NCBI RefSeq assembly: GCF_003609835.1
Contig: NZ_AP017898.1
Location: forward strand, 2,976,001 to 3,040,000
DNA: 64,000 nt
Direction: 5' to 3'
Origin: Sphingopyxis sp. FD7
Lineage (GTDB): Bacteria; Pseudomonadota; Alphaproteobacteria; Sphingomonadales; Sphingomonadaceae
The notes below the pieces were generated by a model. That model was not told where the DNA came from. It was given only the letters and a program-made list of their open reading frames with translations, and made no database searches. The stretch's first letter is position 1. Each line of letters starts with the position of its first letter. A program made the position numbers and the translations under genes. This document shows, piece after piece, positions 14,506 through 22,902 of this stretch.

Positions 14506-15358
14506 AGCACCCGCCGCGAAGAAGGTCGCACCGAAGAAAGCAGCCAAGCCCGCTGCGACTGAGAGGAGGCGTGTGGCGCCGCCCGTCCGCGATCGGGAGA
14601 CAGGTCTGACGCCGAAGCAGGCGATATTTGTCATTGAGTATCTCGTCGATCTCAATGCGACACAGGCGGCGATCCGGGCGAAATATAGCGCGAGGACGGC
14701 AGAGGACATCGGGCGCCAACTACTCCGGAAAACTCCGGTTGCCGCGGCAATTCAAAAAGCGATGGATGAGCGAGCGAAGCGCACGGAAATCACGCAGGAT
14801 AAGGTGCTTCAGCATTGGTGGAGCATCGCGACGGCCGACCCGAACGAGCTGGTCCAGTTTCGACGCACCTGCTGCCGCTACTGCCACGGAAAAGGCTTCA
14901 ACTATCAGTGGGTCGACGAACAGGAGTTCGCGCAGGTCGTCGCATCCATTGAAATAATGAATGCGAAGAAAAAGAGGGGTCGCCCTGCTCTTCTGCCGAC
15001 CGACGAAGGTGGCTTCGGCTTTGTTCGCGTCAAGCCGCCGCATGCCGACTGCCCCAAATGCTGGGGCGAAGGGACACCCGATGTCTTTGCGCATGACACG
15101 CGGCATCTGGAGGGCCCGGCCCGGCTTCTATACGCGGGCACTAAGCTCACCCAGGCGGGTTTCGAGATCAAGATGCAAGACCAGGGTAAAGCGTTGGAAA
15201 ACGTCGCGCGACACCTCGGGATGTTCAAGGAACGCATCGAGATCGACGACAAGGGTATTGAGAAGCTCGACGAAGTCGGCCGCGCGTCGCGTCTCGCCGC
15301 TATTTTCGCGAAGATCGAAGCGCGGCTGGCCGAGGAACGAGATGACCCCGCTAACTGA
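14498..15358 (+). CDS. Terminase small subunit with zinc-finger insertion
   Basis: 286 residues from ATG at 14498; a GTG two codons earlier is possible. After a lysine/alanine-rich basic tail, residues 30-90 form the Terminase_2 DNA-binding region (LTPKQAIFVIEYLVDLNATQ ... GRQLLRKTPVAAAIQKAM). In the middle are paired cysteines, CCRYCHGKGF and CPKCWGEG, 60 residues apart, which should form a DnaJ-like zinc finger. It recognises phage DNA for packaging with the large subunit that overlaps its 3' end. Confidence 0.8.
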   Translation: MAKAPAAKKVAPKKAAKPAATERRRVAPPVRDRETGLTPKQAIFVIEYLVDLNATQAAIRAKYSARTAEDIGRQLLRKTPVAAAIQKAMDERAKRTEITQDKVLQHWWSIATADPNELVQFRRTCCRYCHGKGFNYQWVDEQEFAQVVASIEIMNAKKKRGRPALLPTDEGGFGFVRVKPPHADCPKCWGEGTPDVFAHDTRHLEGPARLLYAGTKLTQAGFEIKMQDQGKALENVARHLGMFKERIEIDDKGIEKLDEVGRASRLAAIFAKIEARLAEERDDPAN

Positions 15359-16940
15359 CCCGGCCTATCTCGATGCCCTTTGGGAAGTTGCAACGCCGGA
15401 GGAGCGCGACGAGATTCGTCGGCTGCTCGACAACGATCTATCGCATCATATCTGGCGGGCGCAGGTCGGTCGGCAATCGGAGGCGGCCGACAGCCTTGCC
15501 TTCGTGACGGGCTATGGAGGATCCGCGGGCGGCGGCAAGTCCGATCTGATCTGCGGCTTGTCGCTTACCGATCACCAGCGCTCGGCAATCTTTCGCCGCG
15601 AGAAAACCCAGACCGAGGGCATCATCCAACGATTGACCGAAGTGCTCGGTTCGACCGATGGCTACAATAGCCAGAAGTCGTCGTGGCGCACGACCGTCGC
15701 AAATGTCCCTCGCCTGATCGAATTCGCGGGTCTCGATGGTCCGAGCGATCATCAGAAATGGCAGGGCCGCCCGCACGATGGGAAATTTTACGACGAGGTG
15801 ACGGAGCAGCGCGAGCACCAGGTCCGCTTCACAATGGGATGGACGCGGAGCAGCGATCCGAATCAGCGCTGTCGCGTGCTGATGACGTTCAACCCGCCCA
15901 CTACGGCGGAAGGGCGATGGGTTATCAGCTATTTCGGGCCGTGGCTCGATGACAAGCATCCGAACCCGGCAAAGCCGGGCGAACTGCGCTGGTTTACCAC
16001 GATCAAGGGTGCGGACGTCGAGTGCGCGGATGACCGCCCCTTTGTTATCTTCCGCGGCGAGCCGCTTTACGATTTCGATCCGAGCGAGTTTTCGCCTGAG
16101 AAGATAATCCGTCCGCGCTCGCGCACCTTCATCCCTTCGCGCGTCACCGACAATTACTTCTATGTGCGTTCCGGCTATATTGAAACTCTGCAGAGCCTGC
16201 CCGAGCCCTTGCGCAGCCAGATGCTCGAGGGCGACTTCCTGGCCGGTGTAGAGGACGATCCGTGGCAAGTCATTCCCACCGCCTGGATCGATGATGCGAT
16301 GGCGCGATGGCAGCCACGCGAGGCGAAGGGTGTGATGGACAGCCTCGGTGCGGACATCGCTGCAGGCGGGAAGGACAATATGGTGGTTTACGCCCGGCAC
16401 GGGACGTGGTTCGACCTGCCGATCACAATTCCGGGCCGTGAAATTCCCCAGGAGCGCGCCGGTCCGATAGCGGCGGGGCACATTATCACGAACAGGCGGG
16501 ATCGGGCTGTCGCGCATGTTGACGTGATAGGCTGGGGCCTCGCGTGCTGCAATTTCCTCACGGCTAACGAAATTCAGCATGTAGCTGTCAATTTCGCGAA
16601 CGGGTCGAACGAGAGGACCGCCGACGGGAGCCTCGGCTTTCACAATATGCGTGCGCAAGTGATCTGGCGCATGCGCGAAACACTCGATCCTACGAACCCT
16701 AATCCTGCGGCTATCCCGAACCTGCCTCGCCTGCGCGCGGATCTCGCGTCGTATCGTTGGCAGCTGCGGCCGACCGGGATCTTCATCATGCCCAAAGAAG
16801 AACAGAAGCTGAAGCTTGGACATTCGCCCGACGATGGCGACGCGATTTGCCTCGCCAATATGGCGACGATGAAACAGGCCGTTTTTGAAGAGATGGTTGC
16901 TCAAGCCAACGATTACGATCGGTATGGAGAACTGCCATGA
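15342..16940 (+). CDS. Terminase large subunit
   Basis: 532 residues from ATG at 15342, overlapping the small subunit by 17 nt. Walker A is GGSAGGGKSDLICG at about residues 60-72 and the Walker B region is DGKFYDEVTEQ. Further on, VMDSLGADIAAGGKDNMVVY begins the RNase H-like nuclease with an acidic residue in the expected place, and GHSPDDGDAICLANM near the C-terminus supplies late acidic residues. It is the ATP-driven motor and nuclease that packages DNA into the prohead. Confidence 0.9.
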   Translation: MTPLTDPAYLDALWEVATPEERDEIRRLLDNDLSHHIWRAQVGRQSEAADSLAFVTGYGGSAGGGKSDLICGLSLTDHQRSAIFRREKTQTEGIIQRLTEVLGSTDGYNSQKSSWRTTVANVPRLIEFAGLDGPSDHQKWQGRPHDGKFYDEVTEQREHQVRFTMGWTRSSDPNQRCRVLMTFNPPTTAEGRWVISYFGPWLDDKHPNPAKPGELRWFTTIKGADVECADDRPFVIFRGEPLYDFDPSEFSPEKIIRPRSRTFIPSRVTDNYFYVRSGYIETLQSLPEPLRSQMLEGDFLAGVEDDPWQVIPTAWIDDAMARWQPREAKGVMDSLGADIAAGGKDNMVVYARHGTWFDLPITIPGREIPQERAGPIAAGHIITNRRDRAVAHVDVIGWGLACCNFLTANEIQHVAVNFANGSNERTADGSLGFHNMRAQVIWRMRETLDPTNPNPAAIPNLPRLRADLASYRWQLRPTGIFIMPKEEQKLKLGHSPDDGDAICLANMATMKQAVFEEMVAQANDYDRYGELP

Positions 16941-17101
16941 GAGAACAGCCATTCGAGATATGGGCTCGCGAAACCTATGGCGACCGCGACTTCGTTCGGC
17001 GCAATTACGCTGAGATCCGCCGCATCTATGACAGCGACATGGAAGTAAAGCCGACGCGGCCTAAGCCTCCACCGCCGCGCGACCGTTACGACGAAATATA
17101 G
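16937..17101 (+). CDS. Small hypothetical protein between terminase and connector
   Basis: 54 residues, ATGA overlap with the terminase stop. The sequence runs MREQPFEIWARETYGDRD, then a tyrosine/arginine-rich helix, then KPTRPKPPPPRD near the end. Its TAG stop (17099-17101) directly abuts the first late-motif copy at 17102. No family recognised. Confidence 0.55.
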   Translation: MREQPFEIWARETYGDRDFVRRNYAEIRRIYDSDMEVKPTRPKPPPPRDRYDEI

Positions 17102-17135
17102 GCCCGATTCAAAGCCGCGGGGCCCGACCGTAACG
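17102..17135 (+). promoter_or_regulatory. Putative late promoter, copy 1 (GCCCGATTCAA motif)
   Basis: GCCCGATTCAA at 17102-17112, with TA at 17131-17132 inside CCGTAAC, 18 bp further on. It heads the block starting with the small virion protein at 17164 and the connector. Identical 11-mers with the same distance to a TA occur at 22229 and 35543. This copy is the most divergent in its second box. Confidence 0.5.
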
Positions 17136-17163
17136 CTCATCCCGACCAAGGAGAGCGTTGCGC

Positions 17164-17349
17164 ATGTGCACCCCGAAAGCCCCCGATATGCCGACGATGC
17201 CGGAACGGCAGGCCATGAAGCTTCCGGACGAGGGGCTCGACCTTACAAAGGATAGCTCCAAGCGCCGCCGCGCGATCATGGCGGGCATCATCACGTCGCC
17301 GCAGGGCGCGCTCGGCAATCCCAGCACCGCCAACCCGACGCTCGGCTGA
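17164..17349 (+). CDS. Small virion-associated protein upstream of connector
   Basis: 61 residues, MCTPKAPDMPTMPERQAMKL..., with AAGGAG about 11 nt before the ATG (a TTG two codons earlier is an alternative). Short proteins that start M-C-x-P-K-A-P and precede the head-tail connector recur in podoviruses. The C-terminus RRRAIMAGIITSPQGALGNP is also typical. Its molecular role is not established. Confidence 0.6.
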   Translation: MCTPKAPDMPTMPERQAMKLPDEGLDLTKDSSKRRRAIMAGIITSPQGALGNPSTANPTLG

Positions 17350-17350
17350 C

Positions 17351-18979
17351 ATGGCGTCGATCCGCCAGGACTGCGAAACCCGCCTGAGCGGGATGAAGAC
17401 GATCCGGTCCGATTATGAGGACGAGGTCCGCCAGATCGCGCGCTTTGCCCAGCCCGCGCGTTCGCGGTTCCTTTCGACCGAGCGGAACAAGGGCGGGAAG
17501 CGGCGCCAGTGGAACAATCGCTTGCTTGACCCGCACGGTATCATCGCGCAGCGCACGCTGACGCACGGCATGGCGTCTGGTCTGTCGTCGCAGTCGACAC
17601 CGTGGTTCACGCTCGCTGTCGCCGCCGAATTCATGGAGGCCGAGGGCGTCCGCGAATGGCTGAGCGATGTCGAAGCGCGCATGTATGCGTTTCTCGCGTC
17701 GACCAATTTCTATGGCGCGGCGAAGACCGGATATGGCGAAACCGGGCTGTTCGGGACCGAAGCGACCGTCATGGTCGAGCACCGCATTCACGGCGGTGTC
17801 TGCCACAGCCTGACCTTCGGCGAGTACTGGATTGCGCTCAGCGACGCGATGCGGCCCGACACGCTCTATCGCCTGTGCCCGATGACGGTGCGGCAGGCGG
17901 TCATGTCGTTCGGCGACAAGGTGCAGCCGTGGATTCGGACTGCCTATGACCGTAGCGATTACGAGAAGGACGTCGAAATCTATCAGGCGATCGAGCCGGA
18001 TCCGGCCGGGCGCTTCAATTATCGCAGCGTCTATTGGGATGCGAGCGATGATAAGGACGCAACGCTCCGCATCAGCGGCTATACCGAACAACCCTTCTGG
18101 GCGCCGCGGTGGGATGTCGCCGGCGGTGACGTCTATGGCACCTCGCCGGGTATGGAAGCGCTGCCGGCGCTCCGCGAGCTCCAGTTGCAGACCAAGCGCC
18201 GCAACGAGGCGATCGACCTCATGGTGCACCCCGAGAAGATCGTTCCGCCGCACATCCGCCTGACCGGGCAGCCGCGCAGCATCGTCACGGGCAACGGCGT
18301 TCTTAAAGAGAATATCGTCGTTCCGTACCAGATGCCTTACCAGGCGCCCGAGGCCATCCGCGCCGAGATCGAGAAGTGCAAGGAACAGGTCGACACGCTC
18401 TTTTACGCCGACCTGTTCAACGCCATCACCAACATGCGCGGCATCCAGCCGCGCAACATGGAAGAGATCGCGAAGCGCAACGAGGAAAAGCTGACCCAGC
18501 TGGGGCCGGTGATCGAGCGCGTCAGCACCGAAAAGCTCATGGTCGTTATCGACCGCGTCTTCAGCCTGATGGAGCGCGGCCGGATGCTGCCGCCCGCGCC
18601 GCCCGCGCTTCGCGATGCCGAGATCAAGGTCGAATTCGTGTCGATCCTGACGCAGATGCAGCGCCTGGTCGGCATCGGGCAAATCGAGCGGAGCGTCAGC
18701 TTTGTCGGCAATCTCGCCGGTGCCTTTCCGGATGCGGCCGACAAGCTCGATATCGATGAAGCCATCGACGAATATGCGCAGCGCGCGGGCACCCCGTCGA
18801 AGATCATCCGCAGCACGGCCGATGCACAGAAGCTTCGGCAGGCACGCCAGGCCGCTATCCAGCAGGAAAAGATGCTGGAGGCGGCGCCCGCTGTTCGCGA
18901 CAGCGCCGAAGGCGCGCGCCTGCTCAGCGAGACGGATGTCGGCGGTGAACCCCTCCTCGATACGCTGTTGGGCGCGTGA
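17351..18979 (+). CDS. Head-tail connecting (portal) protein
   Basis: 542 residues beginning MASIRQDCETRLSGMKTIRS. The segments HGMASGLSSQSTPWFTLAV, GYGETGLFGTEATVMVEHRI, AGGDVYGTSPGMEALPALRE and ITNMRGIQPRNMEEIAKRNE follow the order of the Head-tail_con family used by BPP-1-like and T7-like phages. It forms the dodecameric portal at one capsid vertex. Length is typical. The next gene overlaps its stop by 1 nt. Confidence 0.9.
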   Translation: MASIRQDCETRLSGMKTIRSDYEDEVRQIARFAQPARSRFLSTERNKGGKRRQWNNRLLDPHGIIAQRTLTHGMASGLSSQSTPWFTLAVAAEFMEAEGVREWLSDVEARMYAFLASTNFYGAAKTGYGETGLFGTEATVMVEHRIHGGVCHSLTFGEYWIALSDAMRPDTLYRLCPMTVRQAVMSFGDKVQPWIRTAYDRSDYEKDVEIYQAIEPDPAGRFNYRSVYWDASDDKDATLRISGYTEQPFWAPRWDVAGGDVYGTSPGMEALPALRELQLQTKRRNEAIDLMVHPEKIVPPHIRLTGQPRSIVTGNGVLKENIVVPYQMPYQAPEAIRAEIEKCKEQVDTLFYADLFNAITNMRGIQPRNMEEIAKRNEEKLTQLGPVIERVSTEKLMVVIDRVFSLMERGRMLPPAPPALRDAEIKVEFVSILTQMQRLVGIGQIERSVSFVGNLAGAFPDAADKLDIDEAIDEYAQRAGTPSKIIRSTADAQKLRQARQAAIQQEKMLEAAPAVRDSAEGARLLSETDVGGEPLLDTLLGA

Positions 18980-19287
18980 TGGACGACAAGGACCGCGCCC
19001 TTCTGCTCGCCAACCCGCTGTTTCGCGAATTCCTCTTTGAAGCGATTCAACTGGCTGGCATTTTGGCGCCAGCCAATGGGCATGACAGTCGTGATCTCGC
19101 ATTCGCCGAGGGACGTCGAAGCCTGGGGCTGGAACTGCTGCAGCTGGTCGACCTCGGCCAACCCAAGGCTCTGCGCTCGCCCGAGGCGCTTGCGACCCTC
19201 AACGCAGTCATCCTGACAGCCCTGAACCCCCCTTCGAAATCCGAGGAGAAGAAACGTGCGGACCGCTATGACGATATTCCCGACTAA
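18979..19287 (+). CDS. Bbp19-like phage protein
   Basis: 102 residues. NPLFREFLFEAIQLAGI followed by DLAFAEGRRSLGLELLQL matches the Bbp19 family from Bordetella phage BPP-1, where the gene also lies between connector and scaffold. ATG at 18979 overlaps the connector stop (GTG three bases earlier is possible). Function in the virion is undefined. Confidence 0.7.
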   Translation: MDDKDRALLLANPLFREFLFEAIQLAGILAPANGHDSRDLAFAEGRRSLGLELLQLVDLGQPKALRSPEALATLNAVILTALNPPSKSEEKKRADRYDDIPD

Positions 19288-20134
19288 ATCGACCGCGCTG
19301 CGCGGCGCCCTGCTGGCCTCGGCCGCCTTCATGTCGCCCGTCGAGCGCGCCATGGGCCGCTTCATGCGCGCGCCGGACGATCATGGCGACGGCGGCGGTG
19401 ACGGCGGCTCCGGTGGCGGCGAAGGCGCTGGGGACCAGGGCACCGATGACGCTGGCGGCGGTGACGCTGGTACCGACGATGCCGGTGCTGGTGATGGTGG
19501 CGACGCGGATGCCGGTGACGATGACGGATCCGGTGGCACCGCGCTCGGCGACGGCGGCGATGACGACGACGCTGGGGACGGCGACGGATCCGGCGAGGTG
19601 GAGGGTGACGGTGACGGCGCCGAGGGCGCGCCCGAGGCCTATGACCTGTCGGTCGAAGGCGTCGAGCTCGATCCCGAAATGGTGGCCGAGGCCGAGCCGA
19701 TCCTGCGCGAGCTCAACCTGTCAAACGACGCTGCAAAGAAGTTTGTGCCGATCGCGGCGAAGATGATGGACCGCGCCGTCGAGGCGACGGTCAACGACAT
19801 CGTCGCGAAAGGCAATGCCCAGCGCAAGGAGTGGCTCGATAGCGCGAAGGCGGCCGAGGACATCGGCGGCGCCAAGTGGGATGCCACGATGCACATGGCC
19901 GCCAAGGGGCTCGACGCGCTCGGGTTCGTGAAGGCCGACAAGGACAAAAATGTCGAGGCTCACCCGTTCCGGCTCGCGCTGGAAGCAACGGGTTTCGGCA
20001 ATCACCCCGACATGATCCGCATGGCCGCCAAGCTGGGCGAACTCGTGTCGGAAGATGGCGATTTCGTGCGGGCGAATGCTTCGTCGCCTGCCGCGAAGGA
20101 TGATGTGGCGAAGCGTCTCTATCCCAACGACTGA
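19256..20134 (+). CDS. Scaffold-like head morphogenesis protein, Asp/Gly-rich
   Basis: 292 residues from GTG at 19256, preceded by GAGGAGAAG; overlaps the Bbp19-like gene. Residues about 42-125 are almost only Gly, Asp, Ala, Glu and Ser, encoded by imperfect GAC/GGC-type repeats. The C-terminal 165 residues are helical and acidic (LRELNLSNDAAKKFVPIAAK ...), as in podoviral scaffold proteins. Position directly before the capsid gene supports a scaffold role; the sequence alone does not prove it. Confidence 0.65.
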   Translation: MRTAMTIFPTKSTALRGALLASAAFMSPVERAMGRFMRAPDDHGDGGGDGGSGGGEGAGDQGTDDAGGGDAGTDDAGAGDGGDADAGDDDGSGGTALGDGGDDDDAGDGDGSGEVEGDGDGAEGAPEAYDLSVEGVELDPEMVAEAEPILRELNLSNDAAKKFVPIAAKMMDRAVEATVNDIVAKGNAQRKEWLDSAKAAEDIGGAKWDATMHMAAKGLDALGFVKADKDKNVEAHPFRLALEATGFGNHPDMIRMAAKLGELVSEDGDFVRANASSPAAKDDVAKRLYPND

Positions 20135-20151
20135 AACAGGGGGAAATTCCC

Positions 20152-21168
20152 ATGGCTATTATCGGCAACACCTATCTCGGCCTCATCGACGTGATGAAGC
20201 AGGAAGGCAACGAGCTCGGCGACATCGTCGAGGCGCTGCACACGCTCAATCCGATCATGAAGGATTCGAACGTCATCACCTGCAACATGGGGACGAAGCA
20301 TCGATCGAACATCCGCACCGGCCTGCCCAGCGTCAGCTGGGGCGCGCTGTATGAGGGTATTCAGCAGTCGAAGTCGACCACGACGCAGGTCGACGACGTC
20401 ACCGGCTTCGTCGAAGGTCTCTCGACCGTCGACAGCCGCCTGCTCAAGATCGCGGGCGAGAATGCCGCGAAGGTTCGCATGTCCGAATCGACGGCGTTCC
20501 TCGAAGCGATGGCGCAGGAGTTCGAAAAGACCTTCTGGTACTCGAACATCGGCAGCGCCCCGCGCAAGTTCCACGGCTTCTTCGCGCGCTATAACACGCT
20601 CGCGAACCCGAACGTGGTCACCGGCGGCGGTTCCGGCTCCGACAACACCTCGATCGCGATGATCACCTGGGGCGATCAGGCAACCTCGATCATCACGCCC
20701 AAGGGCATGTCGGCGGGCGTCGATCGCGAGGACAAGGGCGAGCACCGCGTCCTCGATGCGGCGGGCAACCCCTACTACGCCAAGGACGAGCTGTTCACCC
20801 AGCATGGCGGCCTCACCGTCAAGGACTGGCGCTACAGCGGCCGCGTCTGCAACATCGACGTGTCCGAGGTCATCGCCGGCAACACGCCCGTCAACCCGCT
20901 GCTCCGCAAGCTGTTCTACAAGCTGCAGGGCCGCCGCAACTACGGCATGGAGAACCAGGGCGGCATCATCGGCGCCACCCGCACGGTCATCTACATGAAC
21001 CGCACCCTGCTCGAAGCGCTCGACGCCGAGGGAACGAACGCGGGTTCGTCGGACAACTTCGTCCGCCTGAAGCCGCGCGAGATCCAGGGCGAAGAGGTGA
21101 TGACGTGGCGCGGCATTCCGATCCGCGACACCGATCACATCCTCAACACCGAGGCTGCGGTCGCTTAA
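20152..21168 (+). CDS. Major capsid protein
   Basis: 338 residues, GGGGGAAA upstream. It begins MAIIGNTYLGLIDVMKQEGN and contains RTGLPSVSWGALYEGIQQSK and SESTAFLEAMAQEFEKTFWY, hallmark stretches of the Bbp17-type podoviral major capsid protein, an HK97-fold family. It comes right after the scaffold-like gene and before the Bbp16-like protein, the BPP-1 order. Codon bias is the strongest of the late region, as expected for an abundant protein. Confidence 0.9.
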   Translation: MAIIGNTYLGLIDVMKQEGNELGDIVEALHTLNPIMKDSNVITCNMGTKHRSNIRTGLPSVSWGALYEGIQQSKSTTTQVDDVTGFVEGLSTVDSRLLKIAGENAAKVRMSESTAFLEAMAQEFEKTFWYSNIGSAPRKFHGFFARYNTLANPNVVTGGGSGSDNTSIAMITWGDQATSIITPKGMSAGVDREDKGEHRVLDAAGNPYYAKDELFTQHGGLTVKDWRYSGRVCNIDVSEVIAGNTPVNPLLRKLFYKLQGRRNYGMENQGGIIGATRTVIYMNRTLLEALDAEGTNAGSSDNFVRLKPREIQGEEVMTWRGIPIRDTDHILNTEAAVA

Positions 21169-21171
21169 CAT

Positions 21172-21204
21172 ACCGGGGCGGCGTTTTCCGGCGCCGTCCC
21201 CGGT
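21172..21204 (+). terminator. Strong hairpin after capsid gene, no T-tract
   Basis: ACCGGGGCGGCG (21172-21183) pairs with CGCCGTCCCCGGT (21192-21204) over 12 bp with a single bulged T; the 8-nt loop is TTTTCCGG. No run of T follows. It may stabilise the capsid mRNA 3' end or act as a partial terminator that raises capsid expression above downstream genes. Confidence 0.55.
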
Positions 21205-21221
21205 CTTCAAGGGGAAGACAG

Positions 21222-21668
21222 ATGAGCATTATGGACATCACCAACCTGTTCGGCGAGGATCAGGCCATCACGGCCGATGCCGCTTCGACGAACAGCATCG
21301 ATCTGGGTGCCACCGGCACGCCCTTCGGTGCATCCGCCGCGCTCGTCCGCGACATCGGCAAGGGCTGCCATGTGCCGCTCTCGATCAATGTCGTCGAGAC
21401 GTTCAACAACCTCACCAGCCTGAAGGTCTCGCTCCAGGTCGACGCCGATCCGGCTTTCGGATCGCCGAAAACGGTCGCGGAGGCGACCTACTTGCTCGCC
21501 GACCTGACCATCGGCGAGCAGCTGCCTTTCCCGGATTACATCCCGGAAGGCACCAACGAGCGCAACATGCGGCTCTTTTACGACGTGACGGGCACCGCCC
21601 CCACGACCGGGAAGATCACCGCGGGCGTCGTCGCTGCCCGCCATAGCAACTTCGTGGGAGGCCAGTGA
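21222..21668 (+). CDS. Bbp16-like capsid cement/decoration protein
   Basis: 148 residues with GGGGAAG before the ATG. It begins MSIMDITNLFGEDQAITADA and contains GASAALVRDIGKGCHVPLSI and LLADLTIGEQLPFPDYIPEG, matching the Bbp16 family, proposed to stabilise the expanded capsid. Mostly beta strands by pattern. It follows the capsid gene after the hairpin at 21172. Confidence 0.75.
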   Translation: MSIMDITNLFGEDQAITADAASTNSIDLGATGTPFGASAALVRDIGKGCHVPLSINVVETFNNLTSLKVSLQVDADPAFGSPKTVAEATYLLADLTIGEQLPFPDYIPEGTNERNMRLFYDVTGTAPTTGKITAGVVAARHSNFVGGQ

Positions 21669-21669
21669 C

Positions 21670-22167
21670 ATGTCCGACGAATTCAAGACCTATCGCGCCA
21701 ATGCGGAAGGCTTCGACGGCGACAAGATCCGCGTCGAGGGCGAGGAGTTCACGACGAACATCGCGCAGGGCAGCTGGATGGATCTGCTCGATAAGGACGG
21801 CAATGTCGTCGAGCGTCCGAAGCACACGCCTGCACCCGGCGCGGCGAAAGCCAAGGGCGGCAAGGACGCTGCGGCGGTTTCGGGCACCATCGACGCGCTG
21901 AAAGCGGAACTCGAGGGCAAGCTGGCGCTTGTCGACGAACGCCTGGCCGAGCTCGCCGAGAAGCTTGAGCAGACAAGCAAGCCCGCCGCCGAACAGCCGG
22001 ATCCGGGCCCGCTCGACAAGAGCATCCCTGAACTGACGACCTATCTCGAATCGATCAGCGATGTCGGCGCGATCGACGCGCTGATCACTGCCGAGAAGGG
22101 CGGGAAATCGCGCAGCGGGGCGCTCGAAGCGCTCGAAGCGCGCAAGGCCGCCCTGCAGGGCAGTTGA
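21670..22167 (+). CDS. Hypothetical head-region protein with coiled coil
   Basis: 165 residues, 1 nt after the Bbp16-like stop. An N-terminal beta-like region (YRANAEGFDGDKIRVEGEEF) leads to a coiled coil (IDALKAELEGKLALVDERLA ...) and an Ala/Pro-rich linker, then a C-terminal helical region with KSIPELTTYLESISDVGAID. That last motif resembles short repeat units in phage head proteins. A clear terminator follows. Confidence 0.6.
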   Translation: MSDEFKTYRANAEGFDGDKIRVEGEEFTTNIAQGSWMDLLDKDGNVVERPKHTPAPGAAKAKGGKDAAAVSGTIDALKAELEGKLALVDERLAELAEKLEQTSKPAAEQPDPGPLDKSIPELTTYLESISDVGAIDALITAEKGGKSRSGALEALEARKAALQGS

Positions 22168-22192
22168 CGATACGCCTCCGGGCGGAAGGGGG

Positions 22193-22225
22193 AAGGGCCG
22201 GCCGAGTAATCGTCCGGCCCTTTTT
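22193..22225 (+). terminator. Rho-independent terminator between head and tail genes
   Basis: AAGGGCCGG (22193-22201) pairs perfectly with CCGGCCCTT (22214-22222), 12-nt loop, with five T at 22221-22225. It ends the head operon. Four bases later the second late-promoter motif begins, giving a terminator-promoter junction. Confidence 0.85.
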
Positions 22226-22228
22226 CGT

Positions 22229-22262
22229 GCCCGATTCAAGCCCTCTGCGCGCCGCCCTACCC
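22229..22262 (+). promoter_or_regulatory. Putative late promoter, copy 2 (GCCCGATTCAA motif)
   Basis: GCCCGATTCAA at 22229-22239, then CCCTACCC at 22255-22262 with T at 22258, 29 bases after the first G. The tail gene ATG follows at 22270, leaving almost no leader. Because a strong terminator lies just upstream, a promoter here is needed for the tail operon. No -35/-10 of the housekeeping type is present. Confidence 0.65.
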
Positions 22263-22269
22263 CCATCGC

Positions 22270-22902
22270 ATGACGACAGTCGCGCTCTACAACCAGGCCA
22301 TGGTCGAACTGGCGGCGCCAGCGATCGCCTCGCTCAACGAGCCATCAACCGAGGCGCGCGCATGCAATGCCGTTGCGTTCGTCATCATGGAGGAGCTGCT
22401 CGACTGGACCGACTGGCACTGGACCGAAACTTACCAGGTGCTTGCCGGCGTCCCCAACGACCGGCCCGCCGAATGGCTGTTCGCCTATGCCTTGCCCGCC
22501 GACTGCGCGGCGCCGCTTGCGGTGCGTGGTGTCGACGCGGCTGCGTCCAATCTGCCACTCGGCGGCCCCGGCACCTTCCCGGTCCAGGCGGCGATGCCGC
22601 TCGCATTCACCATCTCTAACGGCAAGGTTTACACGAACGTTGAAACGGCGACGCTTGTCTATAACCGAAGCGCAAATTTCCTCCTGCCAGCGCTTGTTGC
22701 CCGTGCCTATGTCCTCGAGCTCGCCGCGCGGACCTGCTACACGATCAAGAAGGACCGGAAGCTCAAGAATGAGCTTCGGCAGGAAGCGGCCTTCGCGAAG
22801 GCCGAGGCGATCAGCGACGAACAGAACAAGCGTCCACGCCAGCAACCCCGCCATATCAGCGATGCCGAATATGCCCGCGCCGGCATCATGGAAGAATTCT
22901 GA
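22270..22902 (+). CDS. Tail adaptor / tail tubular protein A-like
   Basis: 210 residues. The start MTTVALYNQAMVELAAPAIA and the helix-rich body (MEELLDWTDWHWTETYQVLA, ANFLLPALVARAYVLELAAR) fit the gp11/gp4-type podoviral tail tube A proteins that dock onto the portal. It precedes the tube B-like genes, the usual order. The stop overlaps the next ATG by 1 nt. Confidence 0.65.
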   Translation: MTTVALYNQAMVELAAPAIASLNEPSTEARACNAVAFVIMEELLDWTDWHWTETYQVLAGVPNDRPAEWLFAYALPADCAAPLAVRGVDAAASNLPLGGPGTFPVQAAMPLAFTISNGKVYTNVETATLVYNRSANFLLPALVARAYVLELAARTCYTIKKDRKLKNELRQEAAFAKAEAISDEQNKRPRQQPRHISDAEYARAGIMEEF

